Notes: generated by a model not told the origin, from the letters alone. A DNA stretch of 64,000 bases from Rhodoferax lacus (GCF_003415675.1 NZ_QFZK01000009.1:94954-158953), one strand, 5' to 3'; shown: positions 54,766 through 64,000, counted from the first letter of the stretch. Numbers and translations are program-made.

Positions 54766-56766
54766 ATGCAGTTTTCAGCCATTCTGACACCGTTGGCGCT
54801 CGCCGCCTGTGTGTTCGTGCCCTCCCTCTCCCCCGCCCACGCCCAAGGGCGTGACAACAGCCGCCTGGATGCCGTCATTGTCGACATGGCACAGGCCTAC
54901 AAGGTGCGTGACCGCAAGCGCCTGTCCAGCCTGCTGCCCCAGGTGCGCGGCTACGTGCTGGAGCCCTGGGCAGCCTACTGGGAACTGTCGGCACGCCTGG
55001 AAGATGCCAGCCCCGCCGAGGTGCAGGATTATTTTGCCCGCTATGCCGGCAGCTACCAGGAAGACAAGCTGCGCTCCGAATGGCTGCTGCAGCTCGGGCG
55101 CAACCGCGACTGGGCCGCCTTCAACCGCGAATACCCCAAGTACCGCATGAGTGACGACAAGTCCCTGCGCTGCTATGCCCTGCTGACTGATCACCTGGCC
55201 ACTGGAGTCAACGTCAATGCCGCCGTGATGCAGACCTGGCTGGGGCAAAAGGATGCCGACGAAGGTTGCGCTGCCGCGGCCGAGCAGCTCGTCAAGGACC
55301 ACTCCATGCGGGCTGCCGAGGTATGGCCCCGTGCCCGCCTTGGCATGGAGAACGACCGCCTGCGGGTTGCCACCCAGGCGGTGGGCATTCTGAATGACAG
55401 CTGGGTCAAAACGCTCAATGCGATTTACCTCAACCCCTCCAAATACCTGGACGACAAGCTCACCGCGTTGCGCCCGCAAACCCGCGAACTGGTGTCCCTG
55501 GCCATCATCCGCCTGGCTTGGCTGGACCCGGCCGAGGCGGCCACTGAAGTCAACCACCTGCGCTGGAAGGCCCAGCTGACACAGGAAGAGCGCAGCTGGA
55601 TCTGGGGCGTGATCGGCAAGCGCGCGGCCATGAAGCTGGGCAATGACGCCGTGGGCTACTTTGCCCAGGGCCAGCTCAGCCAGATGCACGAAGACCATCT
55701 GGCATGGGCCGTGCGTGCCGCCCTGCGCGCAGGCAACTGGAAGATGGTGCAGGACGCCATTGCTGCCATGCCAACGGCCGCAGCCGCCGAGCCGGTCTGG
55801 ACCTACTGGCATGCCCGCGCGCTGCTGGCGCGTTCCGAGTCGGAAGCGTCCCGTACAGAAGCACTCAGCCTGCTGCAGTCCATTGCCGGGGTGCGTGGCT
55901 TTTACGAGCAATTGGCGCTGGAGGAGTTGGGCCAGCGCATCAACGCGCCCCAGGCCCCGGAACCGCTGACGCTGGAAGAGCGTGAAATCGCCCGCAACAA
56001 CCCCGGCCTGACGCGCGCCCTGTACGCCATCCAGATCGGCCTGCGTGCCGAGGGTGTGCGCGAGTGGAACTACAGCACCAACCTGCATGTGCGCGGTGGT
56101 ATGGATGACCGCAGCCTGCTGGCCGCGGCCGAGTTGGCCTGCCGCGCCGAAGTGTGGGACCGCTGCATCAACACCAGCGAGCGTACCCGCAGTGTGATGG
56201 ACTTCGAGCAGCGCTTCCCCATGCCCTTCAAGAACGCCGTGCTGGCGCGTACCGCCAAGATTGGCATGGATCCGGCCTATGTCTACGGCCTGATTCGCCA
56301 GGAAAGCCGCTTCATCATGGACGCCAAGAGCGGCGTAGGCGCCTCCGGTCTGATGCAGGTCATGCCCGCCACCGCCAAATGGACGGCCAGGAAGATAGGC
56401 CTGACCGATTTCCAGCCCCAGCACATCACCGAGCGCGACACCAACATCGCCATTGGTACCGGCTATCTCAAGCTGCTGCTGGACTCGTTTGGCGGCTCCA
56501 TGCCCATGGCCGCAGCCGCCTACAACGCCGGCCCCGGCAGGCCGCGGGTATGGCGTGGCGGCGTGGGCGCACCTACCCAGGAGGCGGCCATCTGGGCCGA
56601 GAATGTGCCCTTCAACGAGACACGTGACTACGTCAAGAAAGTGCTCTCCAACACCACCAACTACGCCGCCGTTATCACCGGGCAGCCGCAGTCGCTCAAG
56701 GCCAGGCTGGGCATGGTGGGGCCGCTGGACAGCACCGTGGTTGATACCAGCACCGAGCTGCCCTGA
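54766..56766 (+). CDS. slt: Soluble lytic murein transglycosylase (Slt70-like)
   Basis: A 666-residue exported enzyme. A signal peptide (1-26, ending A-H-A) precedes a long alpha-superhelical U domain and a C-terminal GH23 catalytic domain with the Glu in RQESRF and GLMQVMPATAKW, AAAYNAGPG. It cleaves MurNAc-GlcNAc bonds to form 1,6-anhydro-muropeptides, substrates for AnmK encoded earlier in the window. A periplasmic location is expected. Confidence 0.95.
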   Translation: MQFSAILTPLALAACVFVPSLSPAHAQGRDNSRLDAVIVDMAQAYKVRDRKRLSSLLPQVRGYVLEPWAAYWELSARLEDASPAEVQDYFARYAGSYQEDKLRSEWLLQLGRNRDWAAFNREYPKYRMSDDKSLRCYALLTDHLATGVNVNAAVMQTWLGQKDADEGCAAAAEQLVKDHSMRAAEVWPRARLGMENDRLRVATQAVGILNDSWVKTLNAIYLNPSKYLDDKLTALRPQTRELVSLAIIRLAWLDPAEAATEVNHLRWKAQLTQEERSWIWGVIGKRAAMKLGNDAVGYFAQGQLSQMHEDHLAWAVRAALRAGNWKMVQDAIAAMPTAAAAEPVWTYWHARALLARSESEASRTEALSLLQSIAGVRGFYEQLALEELGQRINAPQAPEPLTLEEREIARNNPGLTRALYAIQIGLRAEGVREWNYSTNLHVRGGMDDRSLLAAAELACRAEVWDRCINTSERTRSVMDFEQRFPMPFKNAVLARTAKIGMDPAYVYGLIRQESRFIMDAKSGVGASGLMQVMPATAKWTARKIGLTDFQPQHITERDTNIAIGTGYLKLLLDSFGGSMPMAAAAYNAGPGRPRVWRGGVGAPTQEAAIWAENVPFNETRDYVKKVLSNTTNYAAVITGQPQSLKARLGMVGPLDSTVVDTSTELP

Positions 56767-56843
56767 GGCCGCGCCCAGCCTGCGGCTTGGTGCCTGCCCG
56801 GGCGAATGCGCTTGGTTTAGCATGCAGGTTTTAAGGAAAGCCC

Positions 56844-57527
56844 ATGCTCAAGCTGTTCGTTGGAAACAAAAACTACTCTTCGTGGTCCATGCGGCCCTGG
56901 GTGCTGCTCAAACAGGCCGGCATTGCCTTTGACGAAGAGCTGGTGCGCTTCGACTCCTTTGACGCCGACTCCAACTTCAAGAAAACGCTCTCGGGCCTCA
57001 CGCCCACAGCCAAGGTGCCCGTGCTGGTGGACGGGGAGCTGGCCATCTGGGACACCCTGGCCATTGCCGAATATGTGGCCGAGTGCTACCCCGAAAAAAA
57101 CCTCTGGCCTGCAGACCGTGCCGCCCGCGCCCGTGCCCGCAGCATCTGCGCCGAAATGCACAGCGGCTTTACCGGCCTGCGCGGCAACTGTCCCATGAAC
57201 ATCGAGGCCGCGTTGCCCGAAGTGGGCGCCCTGGTCTGGCGCGACAAGCCAGCCGTGCGCAGCGATGTGCAGCGCCTGGTGCAAATGTGGACGGCTTTGC
57301 TGGAGGAGCATGGCGGCCCGATGCTGTTTGGCGACTTCGGCATTGCCGACGCCTACTTCGCACCCATCTGCATGCGCTTCAATACCTATGCGCTGCCCCT
57401 GCCCCAGGTGGCGGCCGACTATGTGCAGCGCGTCACGGCCCTGCCCGGTGTGGCGGCCTGGATTGCTGATGCGCGTGCCGAAAAGGATTTTCTGGATTTC
57501 GAAGAACCCTATCGCATCAAAAGATGA
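56844..57527 (+). CDS. Glutathione S-transferase family protein
   Basis: A 227-residue GST. The N-terminal thioredoxin-like domain contains KNYSSWSMRPWVLLK (candidate Ser for glutathione activation) and VPVLVDGELAIWDTLAIAEYV, the cis-Pro and gamma-site; the C-terminal domain is all-helical. It resembles the YfcF-type GSTs, whose substrates include peroxides and small electrophiles. The ATG follows AAGGAAAGCCC. It is 16 bases ahead of cca. Confidence 0.92.
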   Translation: MLKLFVGNKNYSSWSMRPWVLLKQAGIAFDEELVRFDSFDADSNFKKTLSGLTPTAKVPVLVDGELAIWDTLAIAEYVAECYPEKNLWPADRAARARARSICAEMHSGFTGLRGNCPMNIEAALPEVGALVWRDKPAVRSDVQRLVQMWTALLEEHGGPMLFGDFGIADAYFAPICMRFNTYALPLPQVAADYVQRVTALPGVAAWIADARAEKDFLDFEEPYRIKR

Positions 57528-57543
57528 TGCCCCTACGCAGCCC

Positions 57544-58797
57544 ATGAAAATCTACCTGGTCGGCGGTGCCGTGCGCGACGCCCTGATGGGCCTGCCCATG
57601 CAGGACCGCGACTGGGTGGTGGTGGGCAGCACGCCCCAGGCTCTGCTGGACCTGGGCTACACCCAGGTGGGGCGCGATTTTCCCGTCTTTTTGCACCCCA
57701 CCAGCCACGAGGAATACGCCCTGGCACGCACCGAGCGCAAGACGGCCCCGGGCTATACCGGCTTTGCCGTGCATGCCGACCCCGGCGTCACGCTCGAAGA
57801 AGACCTGGCCCGCCGGGACCTGACCATCAACGCCATCGCCCTGCCAGCCGAACGCCTGCAGAGGGATGGCCACTTTGAGCCGCAAGACCTCATTGACCCG
57901 TTCCAGGGCCGTGCCGACCTGACAGCCAGGGTGCTGCGCCACGTCACCCCGGCCTTTCGGGAAGACCCGGTGCGCATCCTGCGTCTGGCACGCTTTGCCG
58001 CGCGCTTTGCGGGTTTTTCTGCAGCCCCTGAAACCCTGAGCCTGATGCAGCAGATGGTGCAGGACGGCGAGGTGGACCACCTGGTGGCTGAACGTGTCTG
58101 GCAGGAACTGGCCAAGGGGCTGATGGAAGCCCGTCCATCGCGGATGTTTGCCGTGCTGCGCGACTGCCATGCCCTGGTGCGCCTGCTGCCCGAGCTGGAC
58201 CGCCTGTGGGGCGTGCCGCAAAGTCCGCAGCACCACCCGGAGGTGTACACCGGCGTGCATGTGATGCTGGTGCTGGACATGGCCGCACAGCTGCAGGCCA
58301 GCCTGGCCGTGCGCTTTGCCTGCCTCATGCATGACCTGGGCAAGGGCACCACGCCGGTGGATGTGCTGCCCCGCCACATCGGCCACGAAGGCCGCAGCGT
58401 CAAGCTGCTTCAGGCAGTCTGCAAACGCCTGCGCGTGCCAGTGGAGTGCGCTGAGCTGGCCGAGGTGGTGGCGCGCGAACACGGAAACATACATCGCTCG
58501 GCAGAGCTTGGGCCCGATGCCCTGCTGCGCCTGCTGGAGCGCTGCGACGCCATCCGCAAACCTGCCCGCATGGCCGAGGTGCTGCTGGCCTGTGAATGCG
58601 ATGCGCGCGGGCGCACCGGTTTTGCCGATGCCGCTTACCCGCAGCGGCCGCGCCTCCTGCAGGCGCTGGAGCAGGTGCTGTCCGTGGCCACTGCACCGGT
58701 TGCGGCGGATGCGCAGCAGAAGGGCGCCACAGGCCTGCAAATTGGCGCTGCCGTGCGCCAGGCCCGGCTGGCCGCCCTGTCTTTACCGACTACCTAG
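57544..58797 (+). CDS. cca: CCA-adding enzyme with HD domain
   Basis: A 417-residue protein. The nucleotidyltransferase head has YLVGGAVRDALMGLP and DRDW (catalytic Asp pair), and an HD phosphohydrolase domain has HDLGKG (about residue 263). It builds or repairs the 3'-terminal CCA of tRNAs, with HD-linked phosphatase/cyclic phosphodiesterase activity as in E. coli. ATG 57544 has no strong ribosome binding site but aligns with the family's start; the frame is open upstream inside the GST gene. Confidence 0.96.
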   Translation: MKIYLVGGAVRDALMGLPMQDRDWVVVGSTPQALLDLGYTQVGRDFPVFLHPTSHEEYALARTERKTAPGYTGFAVHADPGVTLEEDLARRDLTINAIALPAERLQRDGHFEPQDLIDPFQGRADLTARVLRHVTPAFREDPVRILRLARFAARFAGFSAAPETLSLMQQMVQDGEVDHLVAERVWQELAKGLMEARPSRMFAVLRDCHALVRLLPELDRLWGVPQSPQHHPEVYTGVHVMLVLDMAAQLQASLAVRFACLMHDLGKGTTPVDVLPRHIGHEGRSVKLLQAVCKRLRVPVECAELAEVVAREHGNIHRSAELGPDALLRLLERCDAIRKPARMAEVLLACECDARGRTGFADAAYPQRPRLLQALEQVLSVATAPVAADAQQKGATGLQIGAAVRQARLAALSLPTT

Positions 58798-58822
58798 CGT
58801 TTCCCCTAATGCCCGGTTTGCC

Positions 58823-58848
58823 AGAAACCGTGATACTTGGTTTTCTGT
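58823..58848 (+). promoter_or_regulatory. Inverted repeat upstream of xylF
   Basis: CAGAAA (58823-58828) is complementary to TTTCTG (58843-58848) with a 14-base spacer and several more nearly symmetric bases between. It sits 90 bases before the xylF start in the 140-bp promoter gap, a suitable place for a repressor such as the ROK regulator of this operon. A TTGCCA at 58819-58824 could be a -35, but no partner -10 is convincing. Confidence 0.35.
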
Positions 58849-58937
58849 CCGAACTAAATCGTGCCACGCACGCTTGGCAGGCCAGGAAGTTCATTCAATA
58901 CAAGTGCCCATATCGGGCTTTTCTTCTGGAGACAAGT

Positions 58938-59957
58938 ATGAAATTTAAACGTCAACTGACCGCATTGGCCCTGGCCATGGCCGCAGGTTCCTCTTTTGCC
59001 CAACTGGTGGTCGGCGTGAGCTACGACGCCTTCCAGGAAGAGCGTTGGAAGACTGACGAAGCCGCCATCAAGGCCGAGCTGGCCAAGTCCGGTGCCAAGT
59101 ACATCATGTCTGACGCGGGTGCCTCCACCGAGAAGCAACTCACTGACATCGACGGCCTGATCGCCAAGGGTGCCAAGGTCCTGATCATTCTGGGTCGCGA
59201 CAAGGACGCCATCCTGCCCGCCGTCAACAAGGCCAACCAGCTGAAGATCCCCGTGATCGCCTATGACCGTCTGTTCGAAGCTCCCGGTGTCACCTACATC
59301 ACCTTCGACAACAAGGAAGTCGGCCGCATGACCGCACGTGCCATCCTGGCCGTCAAGCCCAAGGGCAACTTCGCCATCATCAAGGGTGACCCAGGTGACG
59401 CGAACGCCAACTTCCTGCGCGAAGGCCAGGGCGAAGTGCTGGCTGCTGCCCTCAAGAGCGGCGACGTGAAGATCGTGGGCGAAGAGTTCACTGCTGGCTG
59501 GAATCCCCAGAATGCCCAGAAGAACATGGAACAGATCCTGACCAAGAACGGCAACAAGGTTGACGCCGTGATTGCCCAGAACGACGGTATGGCCGGTGGC
59601 GTTGTCGCTGCCCTGACCGCCAAGGGTCTGCAAGGCATTCCCGTGTCCGGCCAGGACGGTGACCATGCTGCGCTGAACCGCGTGGCCTTGGGCACCCAGA
59701 CCGTGTCGGTCTGGAAGAACTCTGCTGATCTGGGTACTGCTGCTGCCAAGGCCGCTGTGGAACTCGGTGCTGGCAAGTCCGTCACCGGTGCAGCTGACTG
59801 GGCTGGCGGCGAGAAGAAGGTCACCCTGAAGTCCATCTTCCTGAAGCCCATCCCTGTGACCCAGGCCAATCTGGACGTGGTCCTGAAGGCTGGTTACATC
59901 AAGAAAGACGCGCTGTGCAAGGGCGTGGACGCTGCCAAGGTTGCTGCCTGCAAATAA
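58938..59957 (+). CDS. xylF: D-xylose-type ABC transporter substrate-binding protein
   Basis: A 339-residue periplasmic protein. A signal peptide (1-21, ending S-F-A) precedes a periplasmic-binding-protein fold with VGVSYDAFQEERW, IPVIAYDRLFE, FDNKEVGRM, and SGQDGDHAALNRVALGTQT, close to E. coli XylF. It delivers sugar to XylH/XylG. The start follows CTGGAGACAAGT. An attenuator hairpin follows, as is usual after highly expressed binding-protein genes. Xylose specificity is inferred from this similarity and from the downstream xylB; fructose/ribose transporters are related. Confidence 0.88.
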   Translation: MKFKRQLTALALAMAAGSSFAQLVVGVSYDAFQEERWKTDEAAIKAELAKSGAKYIMSDAGASTEKQLTDIDGLIAKGAKVLIILGRDKDAILPAVNKANQLKIPVIAYDRLFEAPGVTYITFDNKEVGRMTARAILAVKPKGNFAIIKGDPGDANANFLREGQGEVLAAALKSGDVKIVGEEFTAGWNPQNAQKNMEQILTKNGNKVDAVIAQNDGMAGGVVAALTAKGLQGIPVSGQDGDHAALNRVALGTQTVSVWKNSADLGTAAAKAAVELGAGKSVTGAADWAGGEKKVTLKSIFLKPIPVTQANLDVVLKAGYIKKDALCKGVDAAKVAACK

Positions 59958-59985
59958 GCCGCTCGGCTGAGCTGGTTTAGTCCAA

Positions 59986-60028
59986 CACCGCGGGCCGGGC
60001 GTACGCCTTGCGCCCGCGGTGCTTTTTT
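59986..60028 (+). terminator. Terminator/attenuator between xylF and xylH
   Basis: A perfect 10-bp stem (59986-59995 with 60012-60021, CACCGCGGGC/GCCCGCGGTG) is followed by a T-run at 60023-60028. In an operon interior it probably reduces transcription of xylH and later genes relative to xylF. Confidence 0.85.
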
Positions 60029-60064
60029 GGATTCCCCATTTTTTGGTTCCGTTTGGAGAAGTCA

Positions 60065-61255
60065 ATGAATCAAGCATTACAGAACTTGAAGCATTCGGCG
60101 GTCGATTGGCGCATGGTGCTGATGGCCGGGGTGCTGGTGGTGATCACCGTAATTTTTAACGTGTTGTCGGACGGCATCTTTTTCTCTGCCGAAAATCTGT
60201 ACAACATCGCCCAGCAAACTGCGGTGGTCGGCATTCTGGCCACCATCATGGTGCTGATCATCGTGGCCCGCCATATTGACCTGTCGGTCGGCTCGGTCAT
60301 GGGCTTTGTCGGTGTGCTCATCGCCTACCTCATGTACACCTCCAACTGGGGCTGGCCCGCGGCCTGCCTGGCCGGTCTGGCTGCAGCCATCGCCGTGGCC
60401 ATGTACCAGGGCGCGCTCACGGCCTATGTGGGAGTGCCTTCTTTTGTGGTCACGCTGGGTGGCCTGATGTCTTTCCGTGGTGCAGCCTACCTGGTCGCCG
60501 ACGGCAAGACGCAACCCATCTCCGACCCCTTCTTCCTCAAGCTCGGTGGCGGCTTCAATGGCGGCATCGGCACCACGGCCAGCTGGATTCTGGGTGCTGT
60601 GATCTGCTTGGGTGTGGTCAACGCCATGCTGTCCAAGCGCCGCGCCAAGAAGGCTTACGACGTGCCCACCAACCCGCTGGTTATGGACGTGCTGCTGGCC
60701 CTCATTCCCATCATCATCGTGATGGGCTTTGTGGCCGTCATGAACGCCTACCAGATTCCCGGCAAGGACGATGCCCAGGGCATCCCCATCCCCGTGCTGA
60801 TCTGGGGCGCTGTGGCCATGTTCATGGCCTTCCTGGTCAAGCGCACCCGCTTTGGCCGCTATGTGTTCGCCATGGGCGGCAACCCGGATGCGGCCGCTCT
60901 GGTCGGTATTCCGGTCAAGCGCGTCACCATGCTGCTGTTTCTCTTGCTGGCCGTGCTCACCACCATCGCGGCCATAGTGGCCATCTCGCGCCTGAACGCC
61001 GGCACCAACTCGCTGGGTAACAGCGCTGAACTGCTGGTAATTGCGGCCACCGTGATCGGCGGCACGGCACTGGCCGGCGGCAGCGGCACCATCATGGGCT
61101 CGGTGCTGGGCGCCCTCATCATGCAATGCATTGACAGCGGCATGCTGCTGCTCGACGTGTCCATCGGTACCCGTTACGTGATCATCGGCCAGGTTCTGAT
61201 CGCTGCGGTTGTGTTTGACGTGGCCTACCGCAAATGGACTGGAGACGTACTGTGA
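60065..61255 (+). CDS. xylH: D-xylose-type ABC transporter permease
   Basis: A 396-residue integral membrane protein with around ten predicted helices; [30 protein letters not shown] and [18 protein letters not shown] are hallmarks of the sugar ABC (RbsC/XylH/AraH) permease family. It forms the channel with XylG. ATG 60065 is preceded by TTGGAGAAGTCA. It overlaps xylG by four bases (GTGA). Confidence 0.92.
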   Translation: MNQALQNLKHSAVDWRMVLMAGVLVVITVIFNVLSDGIFFSAENLYNIAQQTAVVGILATIMVLIIVARHIDLSVGSVMGFVGVLIAYLMYTSNWGWPAACLAGLAAAIAVAMYQGALTAYVGVPSFVVTLGGLMSFRGAAYLVADGKTQPISDPFFLKLGGGFNGGIGTTASWILGAVICLGVVNAMLSKRRAKKAYDVPTNPLVMDVLLALIPIIIVMGFVAVMNAYQIPGKDDAQGIPIPVLIWGAVAMFMAFLVKRTRFGRYVFAMGGNPDAAALVGIPVKRVTMLLFLLLAVLTTIAAIVAISRLNAGTNSLGNSAELLVIAATVIGGTALAGGSGTIMGSVLGALIMQCIDSGMLLLDVSIGTRYVIIGQVLIAAVVFDVAYRKWTGDVL

Positions 61256-62076
61256 GCACCGAAACCCATAACGCAGAAGCCGCAGCCAAACGTGCCAAGG
61301 CTGATCCCAACAAGTGCCTGGTCGAACTGCGCAACATCAAGAAGGCCTTCGGCGGCGTGCACGCCGTCGATGACGTGTCCATCAACCTGTATCCCGGCGA
61401 AGTGGTTGCACTGCTGGGGCACAACGGCGCGGGCAAGTCCACGCTGATGAAGATGCTGGCTGGCGCCTACCCGATCGACAGCGGCGATGTGATCATCAAC
61501 GGCGAGAAGACCAACATCCGCACGCCCGCCGATGCACAGGATGTCGGCATTGAATCCATCTACCAGACCCTGGCACTGGCCGACAACCTGGATTCGGTGG
61601 CCAACCTGTTTCTGGGCCGCGAGCTGCTGACCAAGTGGAATACCCTGGATGACCACCGCATGGATGCGGCCGGCCGCAAGGTGTTCCAGCGCCTGAACAA
61701 GAACTTCAAGAACTACCACACCCCGGTGCGTCGCCTCTCGGGCGGCCAGCGCCAGGTGGTGGCCATCTCGCGTGCCATTTACTTCAATGCGCAAATCCTG
61801 ATCATGGACGAGCCCACGGCAGCGCTCGGCCCGGAAGAGACCGCCATGGTGGCCCGCCTGATCGAGCAGCTCAAGGCAGAAGGCGTGGGCATCTTCCTGA
61901 TCAGCCATGACATGCACGACGTGTTCGCCCTGAGTGACCGCCTGTCGGTCATGAAGAACGGCAAGCTCGTGGGCACCTACAAGACCTCGGATGTGACCGA
62001 GGACGAGGTGCTGGGCATGATCATTCTGGGCAAGAAGCCCGAAGGCAAACCGCAAACCGAACGCCCTGCGCGTTAG
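61252..62076 (+). CDS. xylG: Sugar ABC transporter ATP-binding protein, single-domain
   Basis: A 274-residue ATPase. Walker A is GHNGAGKST, the signature motif LSGGQRQ, and Walker [13 protein letters not shown] with HD following. Unlike E. coli XylG, which carries two ATPase domains in about 510 residues, this protein has only one, like Sinorhizobium FrcA; it must therefore act as a homodimer. GTG 61252 overlaps the xylH stop and follows GGAG. The symbol is given by operon context rather than by architecture. Confidence 0.88.
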   Translation: MSTETHNAEAAAKRAKADPNKCLVELRNIKKAFGGVHAVDDVSINLYPGEVVALLGHNGAGKSTLMKMLAGAYPIDSGDVIINGEKTNIRTPADAQDVGIESIYQTLALADNLDSVANLFLGRELLTKWNTLDDHRMDAAGRKVFQRLNKNFKNYHTPVRRLSGGQRQVVAISRAIYFNAQILIMDEPTAALGPEETAMVARLIEQLKAEGVGIFLISHDMHDVFALSDRLSVMKNGKLVGTYKTSDVTEDEVLGMIILGKKPEGKPQTERPAR

Positions 62077-62123
62077 GGGTGGGCTTGGTGCAGCATCAGA
62101 CAGAGGCCTTGGGGTAGGACTGC

Positions 62124-63257
62124 ATGAAAGCCACCGGTGATTTGCAATTGCTCAAGCGTATCAACCGCAGCGTGCTGCTGCGGCTGATACGCAGCCAGCC
62201 TGACCTGTCGCGTGCGCGCCTGGCGCACTTGAGCGGCCTGACCAAGTCCACTGTCAGCGCCTTGGTGCGCGAGCTGCTGGACGAACACTGGCTTAGCGAA
62301 GCGGCAGCCCCGGTGGCCACCCAAGGCCTGGGCCGGCCCTCCACCCCCCTGAATATCGACACTGCCCGGCGTGTGCTGATCGGCATCGAGATTGCCGTGG
62401 ACTGTTTGCGTCTGGTCTGTGTGTCACTTAGCGGCGTCATCCTGACGCAAACCGAAGTGGCTCTGGATGATCCGCAGCCGCAAGCGGCTTGCCAGCAGCT
62501 CGGCCGCCTGGTGCAGGTGCTGTGCCAGCAACTGGAAGAGAAAGAACTGATTCTGTCCGGTGTGGGCGTCTGCCTGCCCGGCGCTGTGGACGAAAGCCTG
62601 GGCCTGGTGCGCCTGGCTCCCAACCTGGGCTGGCGCGATGTGCCCTTCAGGGCCCTGGTGTCCGAAGAATTTGCCCGCCTGGGCATCGCTACCCAGCACA
62701 TTCATCTGCAAAACGACGCCGATGCCGCAGCGCTGGGCGAATACGAGTTTGCCGGTGGCAGCAGCGATGACCCGCTGATCTTCGTGAATTGCGATGTCGG
62801 CGTGGGCGCAGGCATCGTGCTCAATGACCGGCTGTTCACCGGTTTCCTGGGGGCTGCGGGCGAAATCGGCCACAGCATTCTGCAGGTCGATGGCCCTCTG
62901 TGTTCCTGTGGCCGCAGGGGCTGTGCCGAGGCTTTCATCGGCGCCCGTGCCCTTGCCAAAAAACAGGGCTTGCAACAGGCCGGGCAGTACCTGGGTGTGC
63001 TGCTGCAAAACCTGGATGCCATGTTCAACCCGCGTGTGATTGTGGTGGGCGGGCGCTCTTGCATAGACCATCCCACCCTGATCGACAGCGCCCGCAGTGC
63101 CCAGCAGGTGTATGCCCGCGCTGCCGGCTTGCAGGCCCCGCAAATTCGCGCCGCACGCTTTGGCGTGCAGGCCGCAGCCGTTGGCGCAGCCGCCCTGGTG
63201 CTGCACCAATTTTTAAGACCCCTTTTAAAAGAAACCAAGCATGTACCTGGGAATTGA
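62124..63257 (+). CDS. xylR: ROK-family transcriptional regulator (XylR-like)
   Basis: A 377-residue ROK repressor. A winged HTH (about residues 10-60: LARLSGL-like ARLAHLSGLTKSTVSALVRELL) precedes a sugar-kinase-like ROK domain with the zinc motif CSCGRRGCAE. ROK regulators respond to the sugar of their operon, here probably xylose. It lies between the transporter and xylB, which its stop overlaps by 17 bases. Some family members bind DNA as tetramers at AT-rich palindromes. Confidence 0.88.
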   Translation: MKATGDLQLLKRINRSVLLRLIRSQPDLSRARLAHLSGLTKSTVSALVRELLDEHWLSEAAAPVATQGLGRPSTPLNIDTARRVLIGIEIAVDCLRLVCVSLSGVILTQTEVALDDPQPQAACQQLGRLVQVLCQQLEEKELILSGVGVCLPGAVDESLGLVRLAPNLGWRDVPFRALVSEEFARLGIATQHIHLQNDADAAALGEYEFAGGSSDDPLIFVNCDVGVGAGIVLNDRLFTGFLGAAGEIGHSILQVDGPLCSCGRRGCAEAFIGARALAKKQGLQQAGQYLGVLLQNLDAMFNPRVIVVGGRSCIDHPTLIDSARSAQQVYARAAGLQAPQIRAARFGVQAAAVGAAALVLHQFLRPLLKETKHVPGN

Positions 63258-64000
63258 TATCGGCACCTCCGAGGTCAAGGCGCTGCTGCTGGACGACCAG
63301 CACCACGTCATTGGCACCGCAGGCTCTACGCTGGAAGTTTCGCGCCCACACCCGGGCCACAGTGAGCAGGACCCGGTCAGTTGGTGGAGCGCCACTGGCA
63401 TCGCCTTGAAAGCCCTGCAGCAAAAGCACCCGGCGCAATACGCAGCTGTCAAAGCCATAGGCCTGTCGGGCCAGATGCACGGCGCCGTGCTGCTGGATGC
63501 AGCCGACCGCGTGTTGCGCCCGGCCATTCTGTGGAACGACACCCGCAGCGCCCTGGAGTGCGAGGAGATGATGGCAGCACTCCCCGCTGCCGCCCAGCTG
63601 GCCGGTAGCCTCATCATGCCGGGCTTTACCGCGCCCAAGCTGCGCTGGGTGGCCAAGCACGAGCCTGCCGTCTTTGCCCAGGTGGCCAAAGTGCTGCTGC
63701 CCAAGGACTATGTGCGCCTGATGCTCACCGGCGAGCACATCAGCGACATGTCGGACGCCAGCGGCACTGCCTGGCTGGATGTGGCACGGCGCGCGTGGTC
63801 GCCCGAGCTGCTGGCCCTGACAGGCATGACAGAGAAGCAGATGCCCCGCGTGGTGGAGGGCAGTGCGCCCGGCGGCGCCCTGAGTGCCACTGCTGCCAGT
63901 GCACTCGGCCTGCAGAGTGGCATCGTCGTGGCCGGTGGTGCCGGTGACAACGCGTCCAGTGCCATTGGCATGGGCGCCGTCAATGCAGGCGAAGGCTTCC
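63241..64000 (+). CDS. xylB: Xylulokinase (FGGY family), partial
   Basis: The first 253 residues of an FGGY kinase; the gene runs off the right edge (full enzymes are about 480-500 residues). MYLGIDIGTSEVKALLLD is the ATP-site phosphate loop region, GLSGQMHGAVLLDA and ILWNDTRS are typical of xylulokinases, and AGGAGDNASSAIG starts the second nucleotide segment. It phosphorylates D-xylulose to feed the pentose-phosphate pathway. Overlap with the ROK gene suggests coupled translation. No xylose isomerase gene is visible in the window. Confidence 0.93.
   Translation, partial: MYLGIDIGTSEVKALLLDDQHHVIGTAGSTLEVSRPHPGHSEQDPVSWWSATGIALKALQQKHPAQYAAVKAIGLSGQMHGAVLLDAADRVLRPAILWNDTRSALECEEMMAALPAAAQLAGSLIMPGFTAPKLRWVAKHEPAVFAQVAKVLLPKDYVRLMLTGEHISDMSDASGTAWLDVARRAWSPELLALTGMTEKQMPRVVEGSAPGGALSATAASALGLQSGIVVAGGAGDNASSAIGMGAVNAGEGF

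Noticed and set aside
54775..56823. A 682-codon minus-strand frame opposite the lytic transglycosylase
   Set aside because: No motif or start signal; the plus-strand Slt protein explains the coding.
58906..58923. GCCC..GGGC followed by TTTTC upstream of xylF, resembling a terminator for cca
   Set aside because: The stem has only four base pairs and the T-run is broken; too weak to call.

Overview
The window is high-GC chromosomal DNA from a betaproteobacterium, most likely Comamonadaceae of the Rhodoferax/Polaromonas/Acidovorax kind. I base this on gene content and neighbourhoods (SAH riboswitch-ahcY-tlyA-metF, rplM-rpsI, DUF6776-bactofilin-erpA, anmK-M23 peptidase-tyrS-dtd, phoH-ybeY) and on protein style; no rRNA or tRNA gene is present to confirm it. 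About 58 genes are packed densely. No CRISPR array, insertion sequence or tRNA gene was seen.

Layout. 1-2.4 kb: the end of a GH13-type glucosidase gene, its probable LacI regulator, and a lower-GC VirK/YbjX (DUF535) gene. 2.5-6.0 kb: methyl-cycle block with an SAH riboswitch, ahcY, tlyA and metF. 6.0-22.2 kb: housekeeping genes: rlmJ, rplM-rpsI, a coiled-coil membrane protein, bactofilin, erpA, anmK, an M23 peptidase, tyrS-dtd, a phoH-ybeY-glycoside hydrolase operon, ruvA, a carbonic-anhydrase-like protein, ruvB, a 5-formyl-THF cyclo-ligase and an MBL-fold hydrolase.

22.2-46.5 kb: one plus-strand type VI secretion (T6SS) cluster behind a 464-bp gene-free leader: tssH(clpV)-tssB-tssC-hcp-tssJ-tssL-tssM-tagF-tagK-tagJ-tssE-tssF-tssG-tssA-vgrG-[gene remnant]-tle1-like lipase. 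From tagF to tssA nearly all stops and starts overlap (ATGA), so the proteins are probably translationally coupled. The cluster has several oddities: no tssK; a TssJ signal sequence without a canonical lipobox; a TssM whose N-terminal membrane module is duplicated; a perfect 17-bp inverted repeat inside the start of tssE; and a VgrG whose C-terminus runs out of frame into the 3' remnant of another gene, which resembles a DUF3304/Tli1-type immunity protein and abuts an intact Tle1-like phospholipase gene. The remnant suggests a deletion between vgrG and an immunity gene, leaving a toxin gene without a recognisable complete antidote in the window.

46.6-58.8 kb: a nucleotidyltransferase-fold protein, glmS, an AsnC/Lrp regulator, a hybrid histidine kinase, a stand-alone histidine kinase, glmU, a second 5-formyl-THF cyclo-ligase, a soluble lytic transglycosylase, a glutathione transferase and cca. 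58.9-64.0 kb: a D-xylose-type uptake and phosphorylation operon (xylF, attenuator hairpin, xylH, single-domain xylG, ROK regulator, xylB running off the right edge).
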